DNA from: Nocardia arthritidis
Lineage (GTDB): Bacteria; Actinomycetota; Actinomycetes; Mycobacteriales; Mycobacteriaceae
Direction: 5' to 3'
NCBI RefSeq assembly: GCF_011801145.1
Contig: NZ_CP046172.1
Coordinates: forward strand, 1,488,001 to 1,552,000
DNA: 64,000 nucleotides
Shown one piece after another: positions 42,404 to 50,771 of the stretch (its first letter is position 1; every line of letters starts with the position of its first letter). Both the position numbers and the translations under genes were made by a program. The notes beneath the pieces were generated by a model. It had not been told where the DNA came from and made no database searches. It saw nothing but the letters and a program-made list of their open reading frames with translations.

Positions 42404-43006
42404 CTATGTAGCCGGTGTGGATATGGCCGGGGCGATACCGCCGCGGGTGCGGCGGCGATAGTAGGAGATGGTTACTGCGGCCAGCAGCGGTCCCCACGCG
42501 GCCAGGGGTACGTAGCAGAGTGTGAAGATCACCCGCTGGGCTGGGCCGCCCATCTCGTTGGAGGATGGGTCAGCGAGCATCGCGTAGCAGTCGTAGGCGA
42601 AGGTGAGACCACCGGCGGTGGCCAGCACCGCGCCGACCAGAGCCGGTATGACGACGGCCAGTGGGCGGACCTGTCGGCCACCCAGCGCCGGAACCCAGTG
42701 CGGCACAACCTCACCCCATGGACTCACCAGGCCGATGGTCAGGAACGCCAATGCCTCGAGCACGATCATGATCGCGATCACGTATCCCCGTGCCCACCAG
42801 GGCAGATTCGTCGTGTCGCCAAGGGGAAGCCCCAATACCGCGCCGAACCGCCACAATGTGGACGGCAACGCGGCCACCGGCACGAGACGGGCAGCGATGA
42901 CTGCCCAGCGCGGCGTGCCTGGGGACACACGGAACAACGGGTGGTCTGCCGATTTGTAAAGCACCAGCCGAATGCTGCCCACTGACGCAGAAAACCACAT
43001 CCGCAT
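42404..43006 (-). CDS. polytopic membrane protein of unknown function
   Basis: 200 residues with about four transmembrane helices (WAVIAARLVPVAALP, GYVIAIMIVLEALAFLTIGL, LAVVIPALVGAVLATAGGL, VIFTLCYVPLAAWGPLLAA) and a basic C-terminus. Family not recognised. Its proposed ATG at 43006 is only a few bases downstream of the transposase fragment, so the original N-terminus or promoter may have been replaced by the insertion. The first 30 residues are less convincing than the rest. Confidence 0.6.
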   Translation of the reverse strand: MRMWFSASVGSIRLVLYKSADHPLFRVSPGTPRWAVIAARLVPVAALPSTLWRFGAVLGLPLGDTTNLPWWARGYVIAIMIVLEALAFLTIGLVSPWGEVVPHWVPALGGRQVRPLAVVIPALVGAVLATAGGLTFAYDCYAMLADPSSNEMGGPAQRVIFTLCYVPLAAWGPLLAAVTISYYRRRTRGGIAPAISTPAT

Positions 43007-43012
43007 CAAGGC

Positions 43013-43636
43013 CTACTTTTCGTACACCTCGAGGCGGAAGCGGATCCTCCGGCGAGAGTCCATGAAGATCACCGGATACACGCTGTCGAGGGGACGGTTC
43101 TGCCACTCGGCCATCCCGTCGATCACCTTGTCGGTGATCGTGGAGATCGTCTGCTTGGACACCTCGGCGCCATAGACCTCCCGCAGGTGCGCGGAGATCT
43201 CCCCGTGCGTGAGCCCTTTGGCCGACAGCGACAGCACCATGGTCTCCACACCGTTCAACCGGCGCTGCCGCTTACGCACGATCTGCGGCTCGAAGCTCGA
43301 GTCCCGGTCCTGCGGAACATCGATCTCGACCGGACCGACGTCGGTGACCACGGTCTTCGAGCGGGTTCCGTTGCGGGAGTTGGGAGTTCCCCGCCCAGCC
43401 GGATCACCGTGGTCATAGCCGAGATGGTCGGTGATCTCACCGTCGAGAGCGGATTCGACCACCATCTTGGTCAGCTGCGCCAGCAACCCACCCTCACCGG
43501 TCAACTGCAATCCGTTGGCCCGGGCCGAAGCCACCAGCTGACCCACCAGCTCAGCATCCACCGCCGAGGCCTTCGACTCCCTACGCTTCGCCACCGGGCC
43601 AGTATCGGCCACATCCGCCGTCATCACATCAGACAT
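43013..43636 (-). pseudogene. IS256-family transposase, truncated after the first catalytic Asp
   Basis: 207 residues, N-terminal half of a mutator-type transposase: LLAQLTKMVVESALDGEITDHLGY, GTPNSRNGTRSKTV, VPQDRDSSFEPQIV, MVLSLSAKGLTHGEISAHL, TISTITDKV, then LDSVYPVIFMD. The normal continuation after VIFMD is lost and 14 foreign residues lead to a stop, so the second Asp and Glu of the DDE triad are gone. The ATG at 43636 has AGGAGTG upstream; the frame also opens at TTG 43639. Confidence 0.92.
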
Positions 43637-43682
43637 CAAGTGCCACTCCTAGATTGGGAGTTACACCGTTGTATTTACAGTC
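43013..43682 (-). mobile_element. left part of an IS256-type element with one terminal repeat
   Basis: Contains the truncated transposase and its outer end. ACTGTAAATACAACGG and TGTAACTCCCAATC, read on the minus strand from 43682 inward, look like an IS256-family terminal inverted repeat. The other end is missing; the break is near 43058-43064. No target-site duplication can be assessed. Confidence 0.75.
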
Positions 43683-43697
43683 CCGTCGCGCGCGGGC

Positions 43698-43743
43698 CGG
43701 TCGTCCGCGCGCAAGACGGCAGAAGGGTCCGAGCCGATCATCG
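43698..43743. repeat. direct repeat, right copy
   Basis: Partner of 42274-42317, just outside the IS terminus and upstream of the PucR gene end. Could be a recombination or duplication scar. Confidence 0.7.
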
Positions 43744-43769
43744 CGGTCCCGGGCGATGGCTCCTCTGTT

Positions 43770-44900
43770 TCAGGGATGAGTGAGCCAGTGCTGTAGCGCC
43801 CACCAGTGGTGGGTGGTTTCGGCGACAGTGGTGTGGTCTGGGTCGGTCAGGCTGTGGCCGGTGAGTTCACTGAAACGCCGCAGGCGGTATTTGACGGTGT
43901 TGGTGTGGATGTGCAGCGTGGTGGCGGTGGGTTCGATCCGGCCGCGGTGATCGAGGTAGGCCAGGGCGGTCCGGGCGAGGTCGCGATGGAACGGGTCGGT
44001 GGGGTCGAGGTCGGTGAGTAGTTGTGCGGCAAGGATTTTGCCCAGTTCCGGCTGAGTGTGGGTGGCGATGAGCAGTGCCAGGTCGGTGAGCCTGCGCAGC
44101 CCGGCCAGGCCTGCCGTCCGGCCTGCCCGCAGCGCCCGGCGGGCGAGATCGTAGAGCGGGGCCACCTGTGTGGGCCGGGCCGCGGGCGTGGTAACCAGCA
44201 ACGGACAGTCGTCGTCGAATCGGGGTAGCCGGGCCACCAATGCCACAAGCCGCCCGTCGACCAGCCCGCTCAGTCCCGGCCCGCCGGCCGTCAGCGCGGT
44301 CGCCAAACGCGCGGCGAGGGTCGGATCGCTGATGTCGCTGACCACACAGTGGTAGGCGGCCGATGCCGACAATGGTGCACACGAGGCGGTCTGCTCACCG
44401 TGCAAAAGCTGTCGCAGCGTTTGGGTTTCGCGCTCGGTTCGGGTGCGTGCCAGGTTCAGTTCGGTCTCACGGTGAGTGTGCACGACGCGGTGCACCACCT
44501 CGGTGGCGATCTGATCGAGGTGGACCACGGCGTCCAGCAATGCCCGCGGCGGGACCGACAGCGTGTCCCCCTGCTCGATGAGCATCCGCTTCACGCAGGA
44601 CAGGCTGGCTTGGACCCCGTCCAGTAGCGCCTCTATCGATACGCCCTGCTGGGCTCGCTGCGCGCCCAGGCGTTCGGCCGCGGCCAGGACTTCCTCGCCC
44701 GGTGTGCTGTCGCTGGTCACGATGCCGTGCAACAGGATCCGGGCGTGGCGGCGGATCTCCTCCTCCGGCAGGGCCGCGATCGGGGGTGACGCTTCGCGCG
44801 AGGCCCGCACCATGGCGGCGACCATGGTGCGGGCCACGGCCCGATCGCGGGCGTGTTCGATGAGCCGAGCCCGGGCTCGGTCGATGGTCACCTGTTTCAC
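43770..44900 (-). CDS. PucR/CdaR-type transcriptional regulator
   Basis: 376 residues. N-terminal regulatory segment (ILLHGIVTSDSTPGEEVLAAAERLGAQRAQQG), central GGDEF-like CdaR region, and the PucR C-terminal HTH: RTALAYLDHRGRIEPTATTLHIHTNTVKYRLRRFSELTGH. Such proteins control purine or aromatic and sugar-acid catabolism. The GTG at 44900 is chosen because GGAG lies 5 nt upstream; the GTG at 44906 touches that site. It diverges from the aldolase-amidase genes with inverted repeats between, so it likely activates them. Confidence 0.85.
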   Translation of the reverse strand: MKQVTIDRARARLIEHARDRAVARTMVAAMVRASREASPPIAALPEEEIRRHARILLHGIVTSDSTPGEEVLAAAERLGAQRAQQGVSIEALLDGVQASLSCVKRMLIEQGDTLSVPPRALLDAVVHLDQIATEVVHRVVHTHRETELNLARTRTERETQTLRQLLHGEQTASCAPLSASAAYHCVVSDISDPTLAARLATALTAGGPGLSGLVDGRLVALVARLPRFDDDCPLLVTTPAARPTQVAPLYDLARRALRAGRTAGLAGLRRLTDLALLIATHTQPELGKILAAQLLTDLDPTDPFHRDLARTALAYLDHRGRIEPTATTLHIHTNTVKYRLRRFSELTGHSLTDPDHTTVAETTHHWWALQHWLTHP

Positions 44901-44916
44901 GATCACTCCGTCTCAA

Positions 44917-44962
44917 CTGTCGGTTTCGGACAACCGGCAGGGCAAGCGCTGTATTGAACAGC
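44917..44962. promoter_or_regulatory. two inverted repeats in the PucR-aldolase promoter region
   Basis: CTGTCGGTT (44917-44925) with AACCGGCAG (44932-44940), one mismatch, and GCTGT (44948-44952) with ACAGC (44958-44962), perfect. They lie 22 nt apart in the 137-bp divergent region and are candidate sites for the PucR-type protein. Confidence 0.45.
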
Positions 44963-45037
44963 CTAGAAGGGGGTGGAAGACACGTGTTGTAGTTGGTCAT
45001 CGATAAGCAGCACAGTCGCTCGACAAGGAGGTTTCCC

Positions 45038-45826
45038 GTGTCGGACACCGAGAAGATTTTGGAGAAGGCACTTTCGGGCGTGCCGATGCCACCGTCGTTC
45101 GACAATGTGGAGGACGAGCGTCAGCACCGCAAGCAGCGGCTGGCCGCCGCGTTCCGGTTGTTCGGCAAGTTCGGGTTCGAAGAGGGTGTGGCCGGGCACA
45201 TCACGGTACGTGACCCGGAATTGACCGACCACTTCTGGGTCAACCCATTCGGCATGTCCTTCAAGCACATTCGGGTGCGCGATCTGATCCTGGTCAACCA
45301 TCGGGGCGAGGTGGTCGAAGGCGGTCTGCCGGTCAACGACGCCGCCTTCGCCATCCACTCCCAGGTGCACCAGGCTCGCCCGGACGTAATCGCCGCATGC
45401 CACAGCCACTCCACCTACGGGCGCGCGCTGTCGACGCTCGGCGACATGCTGGAGCCGATCAGCCAGGACGCGTGTGCGTTCTACCGGGACCACGGTCTGT
45501 TCGACGACTACACCGGAGTGGTCACCGATCTCGAGGAGGGCAAGCGCATCGCCGCGGCCCTCGGCGGTCACAAGGCCGTGATCCTGCGCAACCACGGCCT
45601 GCTGACCGTCGGCGACACCGTGGATGCCGCCGCCTGGTGGTTCATCACCATGGAACGCTCCTGCCAGGTTCAACTGCTGGCCAAAGCCGCCGGCCAACCT
45701 GTGCCGATCGACCCCGACAGTGCGGCTCTCACGTACCGGCAGGTCGGCAGCGGCCTGGCGGGGTGGATCCAATTCCAACCGCTGTATCGGCAGATCACCC
45801 GCGAGCAACCCGACCTGTTCGACTGA
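45038..45826 (+). CDS. class II aldolase/adducin family protein
   Basis: 262 residues. Zinc-dependent aldol or decarboxylase fold: EEGVAGHITVRDP, then VNPFGMSF, CHSHSTYGRALSTL with the His-x-His metal site, RNHGLLTVG with the third His, and C-terminal PLYRQI. Family members cleave sugar phosphates or 4-hydroxy-2-oxo acids; this one lacks the phosphate-binding Ser pattern of fuculose aldolase, so substrate is open. GTG start with AAGGAGG 5 nt before it; the frame extends upstream to an ATG at 44993 without a site. First gene of a unit with the amidase. Confidence 0.85.
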   Translation: MSDTEKILEKALSGVPMPPSFDNVEDERQHRKQRLAAAFRLFGKFGFEEGVAGHITVRDPELTDHFWVNPFGMSFKHIRVRDLILVNHRGEVVEGGLPVNDAAFAIHSQVHQARPDVIAACHSHSTYGRALSTLGDMLEPISQDACAFYRDHGLFDDYTGVVTDLEEGKRIAAALGGHKAVILRNHGLLTVGDTVDAAAWWFITMERSCQVQLLAKAAGQPVPIDPDSAALTYRQVGSGLAGWIQFQPLYRQITREQPDLFD

Positions 45827-45841
45827 CGGCACCGAAAACGT

Positions 45842-47263
45842 ATGACGGACAACGAGATCGTGGCCGCCGGGGTATCCCGGCAGTACACCGCGCTGACATC
45901 CGGCGAGCTGACCGCGATGGAACTGACCGAAGCCACCCTGGACGCCATCGACCGGGCCTCCGCGTTGAACGCGTTCACCACGGTGCTGCGGGACGCTGCC
46001 CGGCGCGACGCTGCCGAACGAGATCGCGCCCGGGCGGCGGGCGAGCCGCTCGGACCGCTGCACGGCATCCCGGTCGCGATCAAGGACGAGATCGACGTCG
46101 CCGGTGTGACAACAACATTCGGTACCCGCGCCAATCGCACGCCGGCGCGTGCCGACGCTGAGGTGGTGCGGCGGCTGCGCGCCGCCGGGGCGGTGATCGT
46201 GGGCAAGACCGCAATGAGCGAGTTCGGGCAGTGGCCGTTCACCGAGTCGAGCACCTATGGAATCACGCGGAATCCGTGGGATCCCACACGAACTCCCGGA
46301 GGTTCGAGTGGCGGCTCGGCGGCCGCGGTGGCCGCCGGGTTGGTGCCGGTGGCACTGGGCGGAGACGGCGGCGGATCGATCCGTATCCCCGCCGCGTGCT
46401 GTGGGCTTTTCGGGTTGAAGCCGCAGCGGGGCCGGGTGACTTCCGCACCGATGACGGCGCTGTGGGGGGCGTTGGGGACATGCGGACCGCTCACCCGCAC
46501 CGTGCTCGACAGCGCCATCGTCTACGACGTCATCCGTGGCAACCTGCCCGGCGACCGGTTCCGTGCTCGGGAGCCCGAGACGTCGTTCACCGACGCCGCA
46601 CGAAAGCCGCCGCGCCCGTTGCGCGTCGGATTCTCTGCGAAGACCACGACTGCGCTGGTGAAACCACATCCGGAGCAGGTGCGCGCGCTGGAGGCGACCG
46701 CCGGGCTGCTGGCCGGCCTCGGACATCGGGTGGACGAGATCGACCCGCACTATCCCGACACCACACCGGCACTGCTGACCCAGTTCTACGGGGGAGTGCG
46801 CGCCGAGGCGCAGATCGTGGAGTATCCGGAACTGCTGGAACGACGCACCCGGCACACACTTCGATTGGGTGTATGGGCACGCCGGCCGGTGCTGGAGTGG
46901 GCGATCCGCGCCGGAGAGTCGTTGGGCCGCAAGCTCAATCGAATTTTCGACGCATACGATCTGCTCCTGACGCCGACCACCGCGATCCGGCCACCACGAG
47001 TCGGTGTGCTGGATGGCAAGGGCAGCCTCGCCGCGACGGTCGCCTGCTTCCCGATGGTCACCTACACCGCGATCTGGAACGTCGCGGGCAATCCGGCCGC
47101 TTCGCTGCCGGTGGGCGTCGGTGAGGACGGCCTGCCGCTGGCCGTGCAGCTGGTCGGGCCACCTGGCGGAGAGACCACGATCCTGCCGGTCGCCACGCAA
47201 CTCGAACAGGCCCGCCCACAACCACGCCCGCATCCCGACCGAGGGCCCGCCGAATCCGCATGA
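45842..47263 (+). CDS. amidase signature enzyme
   Basis: 473-residue amidase with the Lys-cisSer-Ser triad: Lys81 (GIPVAIKDEIDV), cis-Ser155 (RTPGGSSGGSAAA) and Ser179 (LGGDGGGSIRIP). It hydrolyses a carboxamide to the acid and ammonia, or acts on a urea or carbamoyl compound. Not GatA: no GatB or GatC genes nearby and the C-terminus is short. 15 bp after the aldolase gene, so one operon; the two could process an amide substrate whose acid is then split by the aldolase (inference). Confidence 0.88.
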   Translation: MTDNEIVAAGVSRQYTALTSGELTAMELTEATLDAIDRASALNAFTTVLRDAARRDAAERDRARAAGEPLGPLHGIPVAIKDEIDVAGVTTTFGTRANRTPARADAEVVRRLRAAGAVIVGKTAMSEFGQWPFTESSTYGITRNPWDPTRTPGGSSGGSAAAVAAGLVPVALGGDGGGSIRIPAACCGLFGLKPQRGRVTSAPMTALWGALGTCGPLTRTVLDSAIVYDVIRGNLPGDRFRAREPETSFTDAARKPPRPLRVGFSAKTTTALVKPHPEQVRALEATAGLLAGLGHRVDEIDPHYPDTTPALLTQFYGGVRAEAQIVEYPELLERRTRHTLRLGVWARRPVLEWAIRAGESLGRKLNRIFDAYDLLLTPTTAIRPPRVGVLDGKGSLAATVACFPMVTYTAIWNVAGNPAASLPVGVGEDGLPLAVQLVGPPGGETTILPVATQLEQARPQPRPHPDRGPAESA

Positions 47264-47290
47264 CAACGGTTCGCGGCCTGCTCCGCCTCG

Positions 47291-47668
47291 GTGCCGACGA
47301 ACGGTTCCGGCGCACGCGGGGTCGACGACCGAGCCCGCAGCGCTGGTGATCTCGCTCAGAGCCTCGTCGAGGGCGGGGTCTTCGGCGGTCCGCCGGCCGC
47401 CGCGCCTCAGGCATACCTGGCCACCTCGCCACTGACCTACGTCCGGCCGGGTTTGCCCCCGACCCTGCAACTGCAGGGCACCAGCGATCATGTTGTGCCC
47501 CATGCCCAGGCCACCATGCTCGACGAAAAGCTCACCGCCGCAGGCGTACCGCACCACACGGTCCTGCTGCCCTTCGCGGACCACGGTTACAACCTGATCT
47601 GGGGCAGCTGGCCCAGCCAGATCAGCTACGGCGTCCTCGACCAGTTCCTCACCACCCACACCCGCTGA
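47291..47668 (+). pseudogene. C-terminal fragment of an alpha/beta hydrolase
   Basis: Residues 20-125 match the C-terminal third of BD-FAE/esterase-type hydrolases: SPLTYVRPGLPPTLQLQGTS, then DHVVPHAQA with the catalytic Asp, and PFADHGYNLI with the catalytic His. The nucleophile GxSxG and the N-terminal two thirds are missing, so it is a remnant. It sits between the amidase and the channel gene. Confidence 0.72.
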
Positions 47669-47766
47669 AACCACCATGCCGACGGTCGACACTTCGGGTG
47701 AGCCGTACCGCGCCCCGCTGTGCGTGTCGCCGAGGGAATCGACGTCCGATCATTACCATCTTCCTG

Positions 47767-48441
47767 GTGCGCGGGCTTTCGACCCGGGCCTCCGGCCCGG
47801 AGCGGCTGTGGGCATTCTCCGATGGCGTGTACGCCATCGCGATCACGCTGCTGGTGCTGAACATCGATATGCATCCGGATTTGAACGACGCGGAATTCCT
47901 CGACGCGCTGCGCCGGACGGTGCCGCAGATTTTGGCGTACGCGCTCAGTTTCGTGGTCATCGCAGCCTTCTGGCGCGATCAGCGCCGGATCCTCGCGGGC
48001 GTCCGGCATGCCGACGACATCATGACCCGGACGACCCTGCTGGGACTGGGCCTGGTGGCACTCATGCCATTTCCCACCGCGCTGCTGTCCGAATACGGCC
48101 ACCGTCCCCAAGCAGTGGCCATCTACTCCGGCACCATCGCCGCCGTGGCAGCGGTCCACTCGGCGCTCGTGCTGTATCAGCGGAGGCATCCGGCGTTGCT
48201 TGCCGAACCGATGACAACGGACGACTACCGTTTCTCGTTGCTCGATCTGGGCACGACGGTGCTGGTCATGCTGGTATCGGTGGGCATCGCCCTCGTCCTC
48301 GGCTCGGCAACCGTCGCCAAATGGATCTGGGTCGTACTCCTGCCCGCCAAACAGATCCTCACCCTGATGCAGAAGCGGCAACTGGCGCGACATGAGCAGA
48401 CGCCGAATTCATCGACGGAGCAAGCGGCAACCGAGGAGTAG
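47767..48441 (+). CDS. TMEM175-like potassium channel family protein
   Basis: 224 residues, six transmembrane helices. The hallmark RLWAFSDGVYAIAITLLVLNI gives the FSDG motif and hydrophobic pore helix of TMEM175. Bacterial members form tetrameric K+ leak channels without a GYG filter. One repeat of six helices is present, as usual in bacteria. The start is uncertain; GTG 47767 gives a compact N-terminus, while GTG 47698 would add 23 basic residues. Confidence 0.82.
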   Translation: MRGLSTRASGPERLWAFSDGVYAIAITLLVLNIDMHPDLNDAEFLDALRRTVPQILAYALSFVVIAAFWRDQRRILAGVRHADDIMTRTTLLGLGLVALMPFPTALLSEYGHRPQAVAIYSGTIAAVAAVHSALVLYQRRHPALLAEPMTTDDYRFSLLDLGTTVLVMLVSVGIALVLGSATVAKWIWVVLLPAKQILTLMQKRQLARHEQTPNSSTEQAATEE

Positions 48442-48467
48442 CGGCGTACTCGATGTGCAACGCGAAA

Positions 48468-48497
48468 ACGGCCCGGAACCAGTAGGTTCCGGGCCGT
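48468..48497. terminator. bidirectional terminator between the channel gene and the tRNA
   Basis: ACGGCCCGGAACC (48468-48480) and GGTTCCGGGCCGT (48485-48497) around AGTA; CTCTTTT follows on the plus strand and AAAA precedes it. Arms are identical to those at 35398-35427. Confidence 0.9.
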
Positions 48498-48505
48498 CTC
48501 TTTTG

Positions 48506-48579
48506 TAGCGGGGACAGGATTTGAACCTGCGACCTCTGGGTTATGAGCCCAGCGAGCTACCGAGCTGCTCCACCCCGCG
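48506..48579 (-). tRNA. tRNA-Met (CAT), initiator type
   Basis: 74 nt on the minus strand: CGCGGGGTGG acceptor start, D-arm AGCAGCTCGGTAGCT, anticodon arm CTGGGCTCATAACCCAG with anticodon CAT, T-arm GCAGGTTCAAATCCTGT, and CCCCGCTA end. The three consecutive G-C pairs next to the anticodon loop and the unpaired C at position 1 identify the initiator. CCA is not encoded. Confidence 0.97.
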
Positions 48580-48640
48580 TCGGTATTTACAACACTACAC
48601 GTGCGGGGTGGAGGTACCAAAACGCCCGGTCAGGGGTGGT

Positions 48641-50182
48641 TCAGCCGAACTGAATACCTTGGGCGAGGGGGAGTTCGGCGGAGTAGTTGACGGTGTTGGT
48701 GGCGCGGCGCATATAGGCCTTCCACGAGTCGGAACCGGATTCGCGGCCGCCGCCGGTCTGCTTCTCGCCGCCGAACGCGCCGCCGATCTCGGCGCCGGAG
48801 GTGCCGATGTTGACGTTGGCGATACCGCAGTCGGAGCCGTCGGCGGCCAGGAAGCGTTCGGCCTCACGCTGGTCGCCGGTGAAGATGGCGGACGAAAGTC
48901 CTTGCGGCACAGCGTTGTGCAGTTCGATGGCGGCGTCGAGATCGTGGTAGTCGAGCACGTAGAGGATGGGTGCGAAGGTTTCCTCGCGCACCACGGCGGT
49001 CTGCGCGGGCATCCGCACGATGGCCGGGCGCACATAGAAGGCGTCGGCGCCGAATCCGTCGACTCGCTCACCGCCGCATACCAATTCGCCGCCGTCGGCG
49101 ATGGCCCGCTGCAGTGCGTCACGCATCGCCGTGTAGCCGCGCTCGTTGATCAGCGGGCCGACCAGCACTCCGTCGTCGAGCGGATTGCCAACGCGCAGTT
49201 GGCTGTACGCCTTCTCCACCTGTTCGATCAGCGGGCCGACCACGTCGGCGTGCACGATCAGCCGCCGCAGTGTGGTGCAGCGCTGTCCGGCGGTGCCCGC
49301 CGCGGCGAAGACGATGCCCCGCGCCGCCAGCGCCAAATCCGCTGTGGGCGTGACGATCGCGGCATTGTTGCCGCCGAGTTCGAGCAGGCAGCGGCCGAAG
49401 CGCGCGGCCACCCGCGGCGCGACCTGCTGTCCCATCCGCACCGAACCGGTGGCGCTCACCAGCGCGACGCGCGCATCGTCGACCAGCTTTTCACCGACCG
49501 TCGAATCGCCCTGAATCAGTTGGTGCACTTCGGGATCCGCGCCGACATCGGTCGCGGCCCTGCGCAGCAGCGAGTGGCAGGCGAGCGCGGTCAGCGGCGT
49601 CGTCTCCGACGGTTTCCACACCACGGTGTCCCCGCAAACCAGTGCGACGGCGGTATTCCACGCCCACACCGCGACCGGGAAGTTGAATGCCGAGATGACG
49701 CCGACCACGCCCAGCGGATGCCAGGTCTCCATCAATCGGTGCCCCGGCCGCTCCGAAGGCATCGTCCGCCCGTACAGCTGCCGGGAAAGACCGATGGCGA
49801 ATTCGCAGATATCGATCATCTCCTGCACTTCACCGAGCGCCTCCGGGCCGATCTTGCCCGCCTCCAGCGTCACCAGCTCCGCCAGTTCCGCCTTGTGCGT
49901 GACGAGCAGTTCGGCCAGCCTGCGCACGAGGGCCGCCCGCACCGGCGCGGGCACCGTGCGCCAGGACCGGAAAGCCGTTGCCGCGCGGCCGATCGCCGCG
50001 TCGACCTCGTCGAGTGAACTGGGCGCCATGCTCATGAGCCGCTCGCCGGTGATGGGCGTGCGGGCGAGCAGCGCCCCCGGTTCCGGCTGCCGGGCGCCGA
50101 GCGCGCGCAGCAATCGCGCCGCACGCCGGGCCAGTTCGGTGGTCTGATCGCCGAGTACATCCGTCATGTGTTGGTCCGCCAT
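48641..50182 (-). CDS. pcd: L-piperideine-6-carboxylate dehydrogenase (2-aminoadipate semialdehyde dehydrogenase)
   Basis: NAD-dependent oxidation of 2-aminoadipate 6-semialdehyde (piperideine-6-carboxylate) to 2-aminoadipate. 513 residues, aldehyde dehydrogenase fold: SAFNFPVAVWAWNTA, WKPSETTPL, GSVRMGQQVAPRV, LELGGNNAAIV with the catalytic Glu, and AAAGTAGQRCTTLRRL with the catalytic Cys. The pcd-lat pair next to lrpA matches M. tuberculosis Rv3293-Rv3290c and the cephamycin-type lysine route of Nocardia. Start is ATG 50182, with ATG 50167 as an alternative. Confidence 0.93.
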   Translation of the reverse strand: MADQHMTDVLGDQTTELARRAARLLRALGARQPEPGALLARTPITGERLMSMAPSSLDEVDAAIGRAATAFRSWRTVPAPVRAALVRRLAELLVTHKAELAELVTLEAGKIGPEALGEVQEMIDICEFAIGLSRQLYGRTMPSERPGHRLMETWHPLGVVGVISAFNFPVAVWAWNTAVALVCGDTVVWKPSETTPLTALACHSLLRRAATDVGADPEVHQLIQGDSTVGEKLVDDARVALVSATGSVRMGQQVAPRVAARFGRCLLELGGNNAAIVTPTADLALAARGIVFAAAGTAGQRCTTLRRLIVHADVVGPLIEQVEKAYSQLRVGNPLDDGVLVGPLINERGYTAMRDALQRAIADGGELVCGGERVDGFGADAFYVRPAIVRMPAQTAVVREETFAPILYVLDYHDLDAAIELHNAVPQGLSSAIFTGDQREAERFLAADGSDCGIANVNIGTSGAEIGGAFGGEKQTGGGRESGSDSWKAYMRRATNTVNYSAELPLAQGIQFG

Positions 50183-50252
50183 ACCTTTCGACCGATGGGT
50201 GGTGTATCGAGGTTTCCGCACCGAGGTGGGCTTGCTGAGTTATCTTTCGCTG

Positions 50253-50705
50253 ATGGCGGATACACCGGCACGACCTGTGCTCGACGACATTGATCGGCTA
50301 CTGATTCGGGAACTGATGGCCGATGGTCGCGCCACCCTGTCCAACTTGGCCGAGAAGGCGAGTCTGTCGGTATCCGCGGTGCAGTCGCGGGTGCGCAGGT
50401 TAGAGGCGCGCGGGGTGATCCGGGGCTATACGGCGCATGTCGACCCCGAGGCGCTCGGGCAGTTGCTGTCGGCATTCGTCGCGATCACTCCTCTCGACCC
50501 CTCGCAGCCCGACGACGCGCCCGCACTCCTGCAGCACATCCCGGGCATCGAGGCATGCCATTCGGTGGCGGGCGACGAAAGTTACATGCTTTTGGTCCGG
50601 GTGGCCTCACCGCGGCATCTCGAGCAGCTGCTGCAGGAGATCAGGGCGACGGCCAACGTCCGGACGCGGAGCACGATCATTCTGCAGACATTCTATGACA
50701 GGTAG
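50253..50705 (+). CDS. lrpA: Lrp/AsnC family regulator
   Basis: 150 residues: N-terminal HTH (LIRELMADGRATLSNLAEKASLSVSAVQSRVRRLEARGVI) and C-terminal RAM domain (YTAHVDPEALGQLLSAFVAI, VASPRHLEQLLQEI). Octameric feast/famine regulator that senses amino acids; the M. tuberculosis orthologue LrpA (Rv3291c) controls lat. Divergent from pcd (70 bp) and 66 bp upstream of lat, where a palindrome sits. The ATG at 50253 gives the orthologue length. Confidence 0.93.
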   Translation: MADTPARPVLDDIDRLLIRELMADGRATLSNLAEKASLSVSAVQSRVRRLEARGVIRGYTAHVDPEALGQLLSAFVAITPLDPSQPDDAPALLQHIPGIEACHSVAGDESYMLLVRVASPRHLEQLLQEIRATANVRTRSTIILQTFYDR

Positions 50706-50738
50706 TCGTTACGTGGAGTAATTACCGCGGATCTGTAG

Positions 50739-50753
50739 AGATTTCGTAAATCT
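50739..50753. promoter_or_regulatory. Lrp-type palindrome upstream of lat
   Basis: AGATTT-CGT-AAATCT, a perfect 6-bp inverted repeat in an AT-rich patch ending 18 nt before the lat GTG. AT-rich 15-bp symmetry fits Lrp/AsnC sites, and the neighbouring gene is lrpA. Confidence 0.65.
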
Positions 50754-50771
50754 TTCCGTACCCTCGCTGGT

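Noticed and set aside
44963..47692. 909-residue open frame on the minus strand
   Set aside because: Antisense to the aldolase and amidase genes; composition of a shadow frame.
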